In this document: piece after piece, positions 1-6,385 of the stretch | Position numbering within the stretch: the first letter of the stretch is position 1 | How the letters are laid out: each line of letters opens with the position of its first letter | Notes under the pieces: generated by a model | What the model saw: only the letters and a program-made list of their open reading frames with translations | Database searches by the model: none | Told to the model about the DNA's origin: nothing | NCBI GenBank assembly: GCA_023460615.1 | Contig: JAEWPL010000302.1 | Coordinates: 1 to 7,811, forward strand | Reading direction: 5' to 3' | DNA: 7,811 nt | Source of the DNA: Pseudomonadota bacterium | GTDB lineage: Bacteria > Pseudomonadota > Gammaproteobacteria > Enterobacterales > Succinivibrionaceae | Translations under genes and position numbers: made by a program

Positions 1-857
1 GAGTCAATAGAGCTCATCTTAAGCTCGCGAGCCATGAAGTTTACCATGTGCTCAGGCATTTGAGCATCATAAGAAAAACGTACAGGCATAGCGTTTAAAC
101 GCTGTTTTAAAGCTTCAGACATATTCTCTAATACAGAGCGGTCAATATTACCTAATAAATCGTATTCAGCATCACGATTCATCTTAATAGAGTAAGCTTC
201 AATCTTAGTGTAATTGAATAAGCCGTAGAAGATCTTATTCATACCAACACGAATTACATCGTCTAAGAACATGAAGGTAACAGTGTTATCTTCAGAAGGC
301 ATTCTAATAAAACGAGGTAATTTGTCAGTTGGGATCTCGATTAGAGCGTGGTGAACTTCTTCACCATCTGTCATATTCACTAAAAGATAGGTAAACTCAT
401 CTTTTAAGAAGGACACCAAATCAGTATCTGTATCGATGATTACAGGGTTAATGTGTTTGATTACGTGGTGCTTAAAGTAAGCTATAACCCACTCTTTTTG
501 CTCTTTTGTAATAGAATCTTGATCACGCATAAAAATGTTGTGATCAGCAAGCTCTACTAAAAGCTGTTTATACAAACGATTTAAAGTTCTTTGGTATTTA
601 TTAGCTTCAGCCTGTACTTTTCTAAGCAAAGATACAGCTTCTTCATTTTGACCTTGAGCTTTGTTAATAATTACCTGACGTTTAAGCTCAGCAACACGGA
701 CTTTAAAGAACTCGTCAAGGTTACTTGAATAAATACCTAAAAAACGCACACGTTCAATTAGAGGCACTGAAGGATCTGCTGCTTCTTGTAACACTCTAGC
801 ATTAAAGGAAAGCCAAGATAGCTCTTTTGGAACGATGGTATCAGCAAGTTGCTCCAT
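1..857 (-). CDS. ppk: Polyphosphate kinase 1, N-terminal part (runs off the left edge)
   Basis: Ppk1 reversibly transfers the terminal phosphate of ATP onto inorganic polyphosphate. I translated the minus strand from ATG at 857: 285 codons stay open to the edge. The N-terminal domain is clear: ELSWLSFNARVLQEAAD, then PLIERVRFLGIYSSNLDEF, with Asn46 matching the ATP-contacting Asn45 of the E. coli enzyme. The head domain follows, with INPVIID-like HINPVIIDTDTDLVSFLKDEF, EIPTDKLPRFI and MNRDAEYDL. The usual length is about 690 residues, so roughly 40% is visible and the catalytic histidines of the C-terminal domains lie outside. The start is supported by GAGG six bases upstream of the ATG. It is 138 bp downstream of the lipoprotein gene with no clear terminator between, so read-through is possible, but it probably has its own promoter. 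Identity is secure from sequence recognition. Confidence 0.96.
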   Translation of the reverse strand, partial: MEQLADTIVPKELSWLSFNARVLQEAADPSVPLIERVRFLGIYSSNLDEFFKVRVAELKRQVIINKAQGQNEEAVSLLRKVQAEANKYQRTLNRLYKQLLVELADHNIFMRDQDSITKEQKEWVIAYFKHHVIKHINPVIIDTDTDLVSFLKDEFTYLLVNMTDGEEVHHALIEIPTDKLPRFIRMPSEDNTVTFMFLDDVIRVGMNKIFYGLFNYTKIEAYSIKMNRDAEYDLLGNIDRSVLENMSEALKQRLNAMPVRFSYDAQMPEHMVNFMARELKMSSID

Positions 858-919
858 AATAACCTCAAATATAAAATCTTAAATAAAAACAATAATGTCT
901 TATATTTTAGAAAATCTGT

Positions 920-957
920 ATTAAATCTTATTTAATAAAGTGTTAACTCTATGTTAA
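920..957 (-). promoter_or_regulatory. Candidate ppk promoter with Pho-box-like direct repeat
   Basis: On the minus strand, TTAACAT (957-951) and TTAACAC (946-940) form a direct repeat with an 11-bp period. TTAACA (946-941) can serve as a -35 box (5 of 6) and TTTAAT (925-920) as a -10 box (5 of 6), with a short 15-bp spacer. The Pho box consensus is CTGTCAT-N4-CTGTCAC. The period and the CAT/CAC ends match, but the first four bases of each half are poorer. The region is very AT-rich, so promoter-like hexamers arise easily. PhoB control is inference. Confidence 0.35.
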
Positions 958-995
958 GTTACCACAATTTTGCACTATTTTGATGAGGAAATTTG

Positions 996-1709
996 TCAAT
1001 TGCGACTATTAGCTCTTTCATTGTTCTCTTCTTGTAATTTATCGAAAATGTTTTGGTAAATTACGTAGTCATTAAGGTAGTTAATCGCGTTTTGATTGTT
1101 CAAAGTGGCTGCATAGGCGAGCATGTCTGCACCCATCTGCAAGGTCTTAGGATTTTTGACAAATTCTCGCCCTAAGATATAGTTGCCTTGAGATAACCCC
1201 ACCAAATTTATCGCTCTTTGCTGCCAGTAAGCACCGTTTAGATAGTCTTTTTCAAGGTAATAATGCTGACTAATTCTAGCAATGACAAAAGCTCTAGTTA
1301 CAAAATATTGTAAGTAGTCTTTAGATTTTATGGTAGAAGCTTTTTGAAGACAGTTTTCATACATGACTGTAAGCATTTTGGTTTGGAAAAGATATGGTTT
1401 ATTGTCTTTAGAATTTAATTGCTCTTGAAAACTGTCTTCTAAAAATACTCCAACTTTGGGGCGATCTTTTGACGGAAGAGAAGAGTTAAAGTTAAGCAAA
1501 ACCTCATCGGCAATGGTGGCATCACCTAATATGCATTGCTTTGCTTGTTTAAAAAAGTCTTGTTGTGCTTTTTCAGTGAGAGATTTCTCAATATCTTGAT
1601 AAGGGGAAGCTGCTCTTTGAAACTCTTGATCGCCAGGCTCTAGAGCACAACCACTTATAACAAAGGCTGTAACAACACTTGTGATTATAAGTGGAAGTTT
1701 AATTACCAT
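996..1709 (-). CDS. Unrecognised outer-membrane lipoprotein downstream of bamE
   Basis: I do not recognise this 237-residue protein as a named family. It begins with a lipoprotein signal: Lys4, a hydrophobic stretch at 5-19, and a lipobox ending Ile-Ser-Gly-Cys with Cys21 as the lipidated residue. Position +2 is Ala, which favours sorting to the outer membrane. The mature part looks mostly helical and water-soluble. Residues about 155-215 (tyrosine- and alanine-spaced helices such as AYWQQRAINL, GNYILGREF and ADMLAYAATLNNQNAI) resemble the spacing of Sel1/TPR repeats; this is a weak impression. The last 15 residues are polar and charged. The gene starts 11 bp after the bamE stop, and its SD-like TAAGG overlaps that stop codon, which suggests one operon and coupled translation. 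The protein may act in or near the BAM complex, but that rests on position alone. Confidence 0.8.
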   Translation of the reverse strand: MVIKLPLIITSVVTAFVISGCALEPGDQEFQRAASPYQDIEKSLTEKAQQDFFKQAKQCILGDATIADEVLLNFNSSLPSKDRPKVGVFLEDSFQEQLNSKDNKPYLFQTKMLTVMYENCLQKASTIKSKDYLQYFVTRAFVIARISQHYYLEKDYLNGAYWQQRAINLVGLSQGNYILGREFVKNPKTLQMGADMLAYAATLNNQNAINYLNDYVIYQNIFDKLQEENNERANSRN

Positions 1710-1720
1710 GAACTTATGCC

Positions 1721-2113
1721 TTAGTTCTTTGGCAACTCAAAATCTGGTGAAGCAGCTGGATTTTGGACACCTATACCGCTATCAAAGGTGGTAGGTCTTT
1801 GAAAATCACCACTCATATCTACAAGACTATCACCGTTGAATAGTAAAACTAAGTTTTGAATTTTAGGATCTTTCCATCCAATACGAGAAAAATGAACATA
1901 GTACCAACGAGTACTATCGTATGGATCGATGACCATAGGAGTTCCTAAAAGATAGCGAACTTGCTCTTTAGTCATACCTACTGCAAGTTGATTTACAAGA
2001 TCTTGCTCAACATAGTTACCTTGAGTAAGTGGTGCACGGTAAGCACAAGAGGTAGTAAGTAAAGTTGTAGCTACTACAAAAGCTGAAATTTTTAAAAAGT
2101 GTTTAAATTGCAT
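1721..2113 (-). CDS. bamE: Outer membrane protein assembly factor BamE (SmpA/OmlA family)
   Basis: BamE is a small outer-membrane lipoprotein of the BAM complex, which folds beta-barrel proteins into the outer membrane; it binds BamD and phosphatidylglycerol. The 130-residue product has a signal peptide with a hydrophobic core at about 7-19 and Cys23 as the lipidation site (Thr-Thr-Ser-Cys, a slightly unusual lipobox with Thr at -3). The family signature follows: LAVGMTKEQVRYLLGTPM at about 43-60, then the DSTRWYYVHF strand and LVLLFNGDSLV. The length is typical (E. coli about 113). The start has SD AAGGAA six bases upstream. It is transcribed away from grpE and is the first gene of a probable operon with the adjacent lipoprotein. 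In E. coli bamE is also near grpE, separated by nadK and recN, which are absent here. Confidence 0.93.
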   Translation of the reverse strand: MQFKHFLKISAFVVATTLLTTSCAYRAPLTQGNYVEQDLVNQLAVGMTKEQVRYLLGTPMVIDPYDSTRWYYVHFSRIGWKDPKIQNLVLLFNGDSLVDMSGDFQRPTTFDSGIGVQNPAASPDFELPKN

Positions 2114-2137
2114 AATTATTTCCTTAACTTTTAAGTG

Positions 2138-2146
2138 ATTTTAGCA
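2138..2146 (-). promoter_or_regulatory. Candidate extended -10 promoter of bamE
   Basis: The minus strand reads TGC-TAAAAT here, an extended -10 element (TGn plus 5 of 6 bases of TATAAT). Transcription would start near 2131, about 18 bases before the bamE ATG, with the SD inside the leader. No good -35 box is present at 17 bp. The extended -10 type does not require one, but support is modest. Confidence 0.4.
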
Positions 2147-2197
2147 AACTTTAAGGACACATGTTTTTTTATTTGTAGAAATTTTGAGCAAAGCCTA

Positions 2198-2225
2198 CTT
2201 GAAATCAAAATATTTATCCCCATTT
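2198..2225 (+). promoter_or_regulatory. Sigma-32 heat-shock promoter of grpE
   Basis: CTTGAAA (2198-2204), a 13-bp spacer and CCCCATTT (2218-2225) match the sigma-32 (RpoH) consensus CTTGAAA-N13-15-CCCCATnT at every defined base. Transcription should start near 2232, about 38 bases before the grpE ATG. This places grpE, and by read-through dnaK and dnaJ, under heat-shock control. It is one of the best-supported regulatory sites in the window. Confidence 0.92.
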
Positions 2226-2269
2226 ACTTAAGCAGTTGATAATTTTTACTAAAAATTTAAGAGAACAAC

Positions 2270-3010
2270 ATGCAAACTGAAGAAACTCAAATGCAACAGG
2301 CTTTTGAAGAAGCTCAAGCAAAAGCTCAACAACAAGAAGCAAAAGAACAACAAGCTAATGAAGCTGAAGTTCTATCTCAAGCACAAGAGCAAGCTCAAGT
2401 AGCTGACGAGCAAGATGCTAATACCAACAATGAAGAGCAGGAGATTGTTTTTGATCCTAAGCAAATCATTGCTGAAAATGAGCAATTAAAAGCAAGTTTA
2501 GCTCAAGCTCAAGCTCAGGCAAAAGCTGAAAAAGAGCAATTAGTGCGTGCTTTTGCTGAATGTGAAAATCAAAAGAAGAGAATTGAAGCTGATGTTGAAC
2601 GTGAAAGAAAGTTTGGCAATGAGAAAATTTTAAAAGCTTTAATTCCAGTTGTGGACTCATTAGAGTTAGCACTAGTTCATGCTGATCCTAATAATGAAGC
2701 TGCTAAGAGTACCATTGAAGGCGTTCAAAACACTGTAACTTTATTATTAAAAGAATTAAAAGGCTTTGGTGTTGAGGCTGTTGATCCTACAGGTAAAGCT
2801 TTTGATCCTAATTTACATCAGGCAATTTCCATGGTGCCAAGTGCTGAGGTTGAAGCAAACTGCGTTATCAATGTAATGCAAAAAGGTTACACCTTAAATG
2901 GTCGTGTAGTTCGTCCTGCTATGGTTATTGTTTCAAGTGGCGCACCAGCTGGCTCTGCACCCAAAGCTGAGGCTAGTTCTGAAGAAAATAGAATAAATAT
3001 TGAAGCTTAG
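2270..3010 (+). CDS. grpE: Nucleotide exchange factor GrpE
   Basis: GrpE is the cytoplasmic exchange factor that releases ADP from DnaK; it works as a dimer. The 246-residue protein has an N-terminal Glu/Gln/Ala-rich segment (residues 1 to about 90) that continues into the long dimerising coiled coil. The conserved core starts at about residue 94 (AFAECENQKKRIE), continues through ILKALIPVVDSLELAL, and has the DPNLHQAI segment of the beta domain and the signature MQKGYTLNGRVVRPAMVIV at 203-221. It is about 50 residues longer than E. coli GrpE (197), with the excess in the low-complexity N-terminus and a 25-residue C-terminal tail. The start at 2270 has only a weak SD (AAGAGA). Met8 (2291) is an alternative with no better SD. 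It is first in the grpE-dnaK-dnaJ cluster, 95 bp before dnaK, behind a sigma-32 promoter. Confidence 0.96.
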   Translation: MQTEETQMQQAFEEAQAKAQQQEAKEQQANEAEVLSQAQEQAQVADEQDANTNNEEQEIVFDPKQIIAENEQLKASLAQAQAQAKAEKEQLVRAFAECENQKKRIEADVERERKFGNEKILKALIPVVDSLELALVHADPNNEAAKSTIEGVQNTVTLLLKELKGFGVEAVDPTGKAFDPNLHQAISMVPSAEVEANCVINVMQKGYTLNGRVVRPAMVIVSSGAPAGSAPKAEASSEENRINIEA

Positions 3011-3011
3011 T

Positions 3012-3040
3012 CTTGAAATTGTAAAAACTAAGCTCCATTT
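3012..3040 (+). promoter_or_regulatory. Second sigma-32 promoter, directly before dnaK
   Basis: CTTGAAA (3012-3018), a 14-bp spacer and CTCCATTT (3033-3040) match the RpoH consensus with one mismatch (T for C in the -10 box). It begins two bases after the grpE stop codon. Transcription would start near 3047, giving dnaK a leader of about 59 bases. It would allow dnaK to be made in excess over grpE. Confidence 0.82.
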
Positions 3041-3059
3041 ACTAAAACAGATAAGTTAA

Positions 3060-3078
3060 AGCAAGCTTAAAGCTTGTT
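3060..3078 (+). repeat. Short inverted repeat in the dnaK leader
   Basis: The arms 3060-3066 and 3072-3078 can form a 7-bp stem (one G-U) around a 5-base loop; the core CAAGCTTAAAGCTTG is a near-perfect palindrome. It lies between the dnaK sigma-32 promoter and the dnaK SD (AGAGGA, 3093-3098). There is no following T-run, so it is not a terminator. It may be a leader stem in dnaK mRNA, or chance. Confidence 0.4.
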
Positions 3079-3105
3079 AAAAGGTTAAACAAAGAGGAAT
3101 TTAAA

Positions 3106-5031
3106 ATGGGCAAGATTATTGGTATTGACTTAGGTACTACTAACTCATGCGTAGCTGTACTTGATGGCGATAAGGTTCGTGTATTTGAGAACTCAGAAGG
3201 TCGTCGTACAACTCCTTCAGTTGTAGCTTACACTAAAGATGGTGAAATTATTGTTGGTGATGCTGCAAAGCGTCAGGCTGTAACTAACCCTAAGAATACT
3301 TTATTTGCTATCAAGCGTTTAATTGGTCGTCGTTATGATGATGCTGAGGTTCAACGTGACGTAAGCATCATGCCATTTAAGATCACTAAGGCAGATAACG
3401 GTGATGCTTGGGTTGAGGTTGATGATAAGAAACTAGCTCCACCACAGATTTCAGCTGAAGTTCTAAAGAAGATGAAGAAGACTGCTGAAGACATCTTAGG
3501 TGAGGAAGTAACAGAAGCTGTTATTACCTGTCCTGCTTACTTTAACGATTCACAGCGTCAAGCAACTAAAGATGCTGGTCGTATCGCAGGCTTAAACGTA
3601 AAGCGTATCATTAACGAGCCTACCGCTGCTGCTATTGCTTACGGTGAGGATAAAGCTAAGGGCGAGCAAAAGATTGCAGTTTACGACTTAGGTGGTGGTA
3701 CTTTCGATATCTCTATTATTGATATTGATGAGTTAGATGGCGAGAAGACCTTTGAGGTTCTAGCTACTAACGGTGATACTCACTTAGGTGGTGAGGATTT
3801 TGATAACCGTATCGTAGATTACTTAATCGACGAGTTCAAGGCTGAACAAGGCGTTGACTTACGTGCTGATCCTTTAGCATTACAACGTTTAAAGGAAGCT
3901 GCTGAAAAGGCTAAGATTGAGTTGTCATCATCACAACAGACTGATGTAAACTTACCTTACATCACAGCCGATGCAACTGGTCCTAAGCACATGAACATCA
4001 AGATCACTCGTGCAAAACTAGAGTCTCTAGTTGAAGATCTTGTAAACAGAACTTTAGAGCCTGTAAAGACTGCTTTAGCTGATGCAAACTTATCTCCATC
4101 AGAGGTTAACGATGTAATCCTAGTTGGTGGTCAATCACGTATGCCTATGGTTCAGAAGTTAGTTGCTGACTTCTTTGGTAAAGAGCCTCGTAAGGACGTA
4201 AACCCAGATGAAGCTGTTGCTATCGGTGCTGCAATTCAAGGTGGTGTATTAACTGGTGATAAGAAGGACGTGCTATTACTAGACGTTACCCCTCTATCAT
4301 TAGGTATTGAGACTTTAGGTGGTGTTATGACTACCTTAATTGAGAAGAATACTACTATTCCTACTAAGAAGTCTCAGGTATTCTCAACTGCCGAGGATAA
4401 TCAGCCTGCTGTAACTATTCACGTATTACAAGGTGAGCGTAAGAGAGCTGCTGACAACAAGTCACTAGGTCAGTTCAACTTAGAGGGTATTGAGCCTCAA
4501 CCACGTGGCATGGCTCAGATTGAAGTTACCTTCGATATCGATGCTGATGGTTTAATCCACGTATCAGCAAAGGATAAGAAGACTGGTAAAGAGCAGAAGA
4601 TTACAATTCAATCTTCATCAGGTCTATCAGATGACGATATCAAGCGTATGGTTCGTGAGGCTGAAGAGCACTCAGCTGAGGATAAGAAGTTTGAGGAATT
4701 AGCTGCTGCTCGTAACAGAGCTGATTCAACCTCTCACCAGATTAAAAAGCAATTAGCTGATTTAGGTGATAAGGTTTCAGCTGATGATAAGGCTAAAGTA
4801 AACAAGGCTCTAGCTGATCTTGAACTAGCTGCTCGTGGCGATGATAAAGAGAAGATTGAGCAAGCTGAAAAGGCTGTATTAGAGTCTGCAGCAGTGTTAA
4901 TGCAAGCTTCTCAAGCTCAAGCCCAAGCTCAACAAGCTCAAGGCGCACAGCAACAAGCTCAAGGTTCATCTAAGAAGGATGACGATGTAGTTGATGCTGA
5001 ATTTGAAGAAGTTAAAGAAGACAACAAGTAA
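3106..5031 (+). CDS. dnaK: Molecular chaperone DnaK (Hsp70)
   Basis: DnaK is the ATP-driven Hsp70 that binds exposed hydrophobic peptides in the cytoplasm, with DnaJ stimulating hydrolysis and GrpE exchanging nucleotide. The 641-residue product aligns almost without gaps to E. coli DnaK (638). The ATPase domain has phosphate loop 1 (GIDLGTTNS, from residue 6), Lys70, the NEPTAAA segment with Glu171, and DLGGGTFD containing the autophosphorylation site Thr199. The interdomain linker DVLLLD lies near 388-393, and the substrate-binding beta domain and helical lid follow. The C-terminus ends in EEVK-EDNK, the conserved EEVK-type tail. Unusual points are Cys142 where E. coli has Val, and an Ala/Gln-rich tail at about 600-620 coded by repeated caagct units. 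SD AGAGGA lies 7 bases before the ATG. It is regulated by its own sigma-32 promoter plus that of grpE. Confidence 0.99.
   Translation: MGKIIGIDLGTTNSCVAVLDGDKVRVFENSEGRRTTPSVVAYTKDGEIIVGDAAKRQAVTNPKNTLFAIKRLIGRRYDDAEVQRDVSIMPFKITKADNGDAWVEVDDKKLAPPQISAEVLKKMKKTAEDILGEEVTEAVITCPAYFNDSQRQATKDAGRIAGLNVKRIINEPTAAAIAYGEDKAKGEQKIAVYDLGGGTFDISIIDIDELDGEKTFEVLATNGDTHLGGEDFDNRIVDYLIDEFKAEQGVDLRADPLALQRLKEAAEKAKIELSSSQQTDVNLPYITADATGPKHMNIKITRAKLESLVEDLVNRTLEPVKTALADANLSPSEVNDVILVGGQSRMPMVQKLVADFFGKEPRKDVNPDEAVAIGAAIQGGVLTGDKKDVLLLDVTPLSLGIETLGGVMTTLIEKNTTIPTKKSQVFSTAEDNQPAVTIHVLQGERKRAADNKSLGQFNLEGIEPQPRGMAQIEVTFDIDADGLIHVSAKDKKTGKEQKITIQSSSGLSDDDIKRMVREAEEHSAEDKKFEELAAARNRADSTSHQIKKQLADLGDKVSADDKAKVNKALADLELAARGDDKEKIEQAEKAVLESAAVLMQASQAQAQAQQAQGAQQQAQGSSKKDDDVVDAEFEEVKEDNK
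4903..4963 (+). repeat. Ala/Gln-coding repeat in the dnaK tail
   Basis: Degenerate units of caagct/caagcc/caacaagct encode an Ala-Gln-rich run just before the conserved acidic tail of DnaK. A 13-base word, ctcaagctcaagc, recurs in grpE near 2501-2513. Such hexamer-like repeats can change length by slippage. The region is disordered and of variable length in the Hsp70 family, so this is tolerated variation. Confidence 0.6.
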
Positions 5032-5057
5032 TCTTACTTAACACATCAAATACATTG

Positions 5058-5084
5058 AAGGTAGGAGGTATAGCCTCCTGCCTT
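5058..5084 (+). terminator. Hairpin between dnaK and dnaJ (possible attenuator)
   Basis: The arms 5058-5068 and 5074-5084 form an 11-bp GC-containing stem with one G-U pair and a 5-base loop (TATAG). It is followed by a broken T-run, TTTGTTAGTTT. This is weaker than a classic intrinsic terminator. It lies 27 bases after the dnaK stop and 23 bases before the dnaJ start, so partial termination or 3'-end protection of dnaK mRNA would leave more DnaK than DnaJ, as the cell needs. Confidence 0.6.
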
Positions 5085-5106
5085 TGTTAGTTTAAAAGAG
5101 GGCATT

Positions 5107-6315
5107 ATGGCTACAAAACGTGATTACTATGAAGTGCTAGGTATTGATAAAGGTGCCGATGAGAACACTATCAAGCGCGCTTTTAAGAAACTAGCTATTA
5201 AGTATCACCCAGATAGATGTAAAGATCCTGATGCTGGTGAGAAGTTCCGTGAAATCAACGAAGCTTACCAAGTATTGTCTGATCCTCAAAAACGTGCTGC
5301 CTATGACAATTACGGTTTTGACGGTGTAGACGGTTCTCAAGCTGGTGGTGGCAATCCATTCGGTGGTGGTAATCCATTTGGTGGTTTTGACTTCGGTGGT
5401 GGCTTTTCTGATATTTTCGATAACCTATTTGGTGGTGGCGGTCGTGGTCAGTCTCGCTCTCGCCCACAACAAGTTGATGGTCGTGATATCAGAGTAAAGG
5501 TATCTTTAACTCTTGAAGAAGCTGTTAAAGGTTGCAAGAAGAAGTTTAATGTCAAAACCTATGTACCATGTAAAGACTGTCATGGCACAGGTCTTGGTAA
5601 AGACGGTAAAAAAGAAACTTGTCCTCATTGTAAAGGTTCAGGTCAAGTCTTTGTACGCCAAGGTATTATGCAGTTTGGTCAAACCTGTCCTCACTGCCAA
5701 GGTACCGGCTACATTGTAACTAACGGTTGTAAGACTTGTGGTGGCACCGGTCGTGTAGTAGATACTAAGGTTCTATCCGTTGATATTCCTGCAGGTGTAG
5801 ATTCTGGCAATAAGATTAGATTGTCAGGTCAAGGTGAGGCTGGACTTAACGGTGGAGCAGCTGGTGACTTATACGTATTTATCGAAGTTAAAGAGCACGA
5901 GATCTTCCAAAGAGATGGTAGTGACTTATACTGCGAAGTACCTATAAGCTTTACTACAGCAGCTTTAGGTGGCAAGGTAGAAGTTCCTACCCTAGAAGGT
6001 CCTGTGATGATCACCATCGCTGAAGGTACCCAAACTAATAAGACTATGCGTCTATCTGGTAAAGGTATTAAATCTTACGGCTTTGGTGGCAAGGGTGACT
6101 TATACTGCAAGATTGTGGTTGAGACTCCTGTAAACTTAACTTCAGAGCAAAAAGACTTATTAAAGAAGTTAGAGGCTAGCTTAAATGGTGAAGCATCTAA
6201 AGATAGCCAAGACTCTTCAAAAAAGGATGCAGCGAGTAAAAAAGTCTCACATAAACCTAAATCAGAAGGCTTCTTAAATAAAGTTAAAAAGTTTTTAGAT
6301 GATTTATCAAGTTAG
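5107..6315 (+). CDS. dnaJ: Chaperone protein DnaJ (Hsp40, class A)
   Basis: DnaJ delivers clients to DnaK and stimulates its ATPase. The 402-residue product has the complete class A layout: J domain 1-70 with the HPD motif at 34-36; a Gly/Phe-rich region at about 73-120 including the DIFDNLF segment; four zinc-finger CxxCxGxG repeats starting at Cys155, Cys172, Cys194 and Cys208; two client-binding C-terminal domains; and a terminal helix. It is about 25 residues longer than E. coli DnaJ (376), mainly from a Ser/Lys/Asp-rich linker at about 360-387 inserted before the conserved end GFLNKVKKFLDDL. The start is confirmed by the KRDYYEVLG opening and SD AGAGGG five bases upstream (4-base offset from GGG). 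It lies 75 bp after dnaK and is probably co-transcribed through the intervening hairpin. Confidence 0.98.
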   Translation: MATKRDYYEVLGIDKGADENTIKRAFKKLAIKYHPDRCKDPDAGEKFREINEAYQVLSDPQKRAAYDNYGFDGVDGSQAGGGNPFGGGNPFGGFDFGGGFSDIFDNLFGGGGRGQSRSRPQQVDGRDIRVKVSLTLEEAVKGCKKKFNVKTYVPCKDCHGTGLGKDGKKETCPHCKGSGQVFVRQGIMQFGQTCPHCQGTGYIVTNGCKTCGGTGRVVDTKVLSVDIPAGVDSGNKIRLSGQGEAGLNGGAAGDLYVFIEVKEHEIFQRDGSDLYCEVPISFTTAALGGKVEVPTLEGPVMITIAEGTQTNKTMRLSGKGIKSYGFGGKGDLYCKIVVETPVNLTSEQKDLLKKLEASLNGEASKDSQDSSKKDAASKKVSHKPKSEGFLNKVKKFLDDLSS

Positions 6316-6324
6316 TAAGTGATT

Positions 6325-6375
6325 TAACTCAAAACGTTCAAGGCAGATGTTTGATTAGTAAATCGTTTTGAGTTA
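6325..6375 (+). repeat. 12-bp perfect inverted repeat after dnaJ
   Basis: TAACTCAAAACG (6325-6336) and CGTTTTGAGTTA (6364-6375) are perfect inverted copies around a 27-base centre. No T-run follows the right arm, so it is a poor intrinsic terminator by itself. The right arm fills part of the spacer of the candidate greA promoter and overlaps two bases of its -10 box. It could be the end structure of dnaJ mRNA or a looped operator for greA. Confidence 0.7.
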
Positions 6376-6379
6376 TAGT
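6351..6379 (+). promoter_or_regulatory. Candidate sigma-70 promoter of greA
   Basis: TTGATT (6351-6356, 4 of 6), a 17-bp spacer and TATAGT (6374-6379, 5 of 6) form a good housekeeping promoter. The start would be near 6386, just before the terminator hairpin at 6390. There is no room for a promoter between that terminator and greA, so greA expression must come through the hairpin from here or from dnaJ. Confidence 0.6.
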
Positions 6380-6385
6380 GAAAAC

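Noticed and set aside
2231..2269. Sigma-70 promoter close to grpE using TTGATA at 2236
   Set aside because: No acceptable -10 box lies 16-18 bp downstream before the start codon.
2466..2672. 68-codon open frame on the minus strand inside grpE
   Set aside because: It lies wholly within the well-supported grpE gene. Its Leu/Gln/His-rich product merely reflects the Ala/Gln repeats read backwards.
5255..5467. 70-codon minus-strand frame inside dnaJ
   Set aside because: It overlaps the J domain and Gly/Phe region of dnaJ. Its His/Arg-rich product is the reverse reading of Gly/Asn/Pro codons.
5513..5719. 68-codon plus-strand frame inside dnaJ in another reading frame
   Set aside because: The zinc-finger repeats of dnaJ are intact in the true frame. 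The alternative is a Lys/Val-rich shadow with no independent start signal.
5829..6017. 62-codon minus-strand frame inside dnaJ
   Set aside because: It is fully contained in the conserved C-terminal domains of dnaJ and has no recognisable protein features.
6325..6375. CRISPR-like or attachment-site repeat
   Set aside because: There are only two inverted arms with no further copies in the window and no integrase or cas genes nearby.
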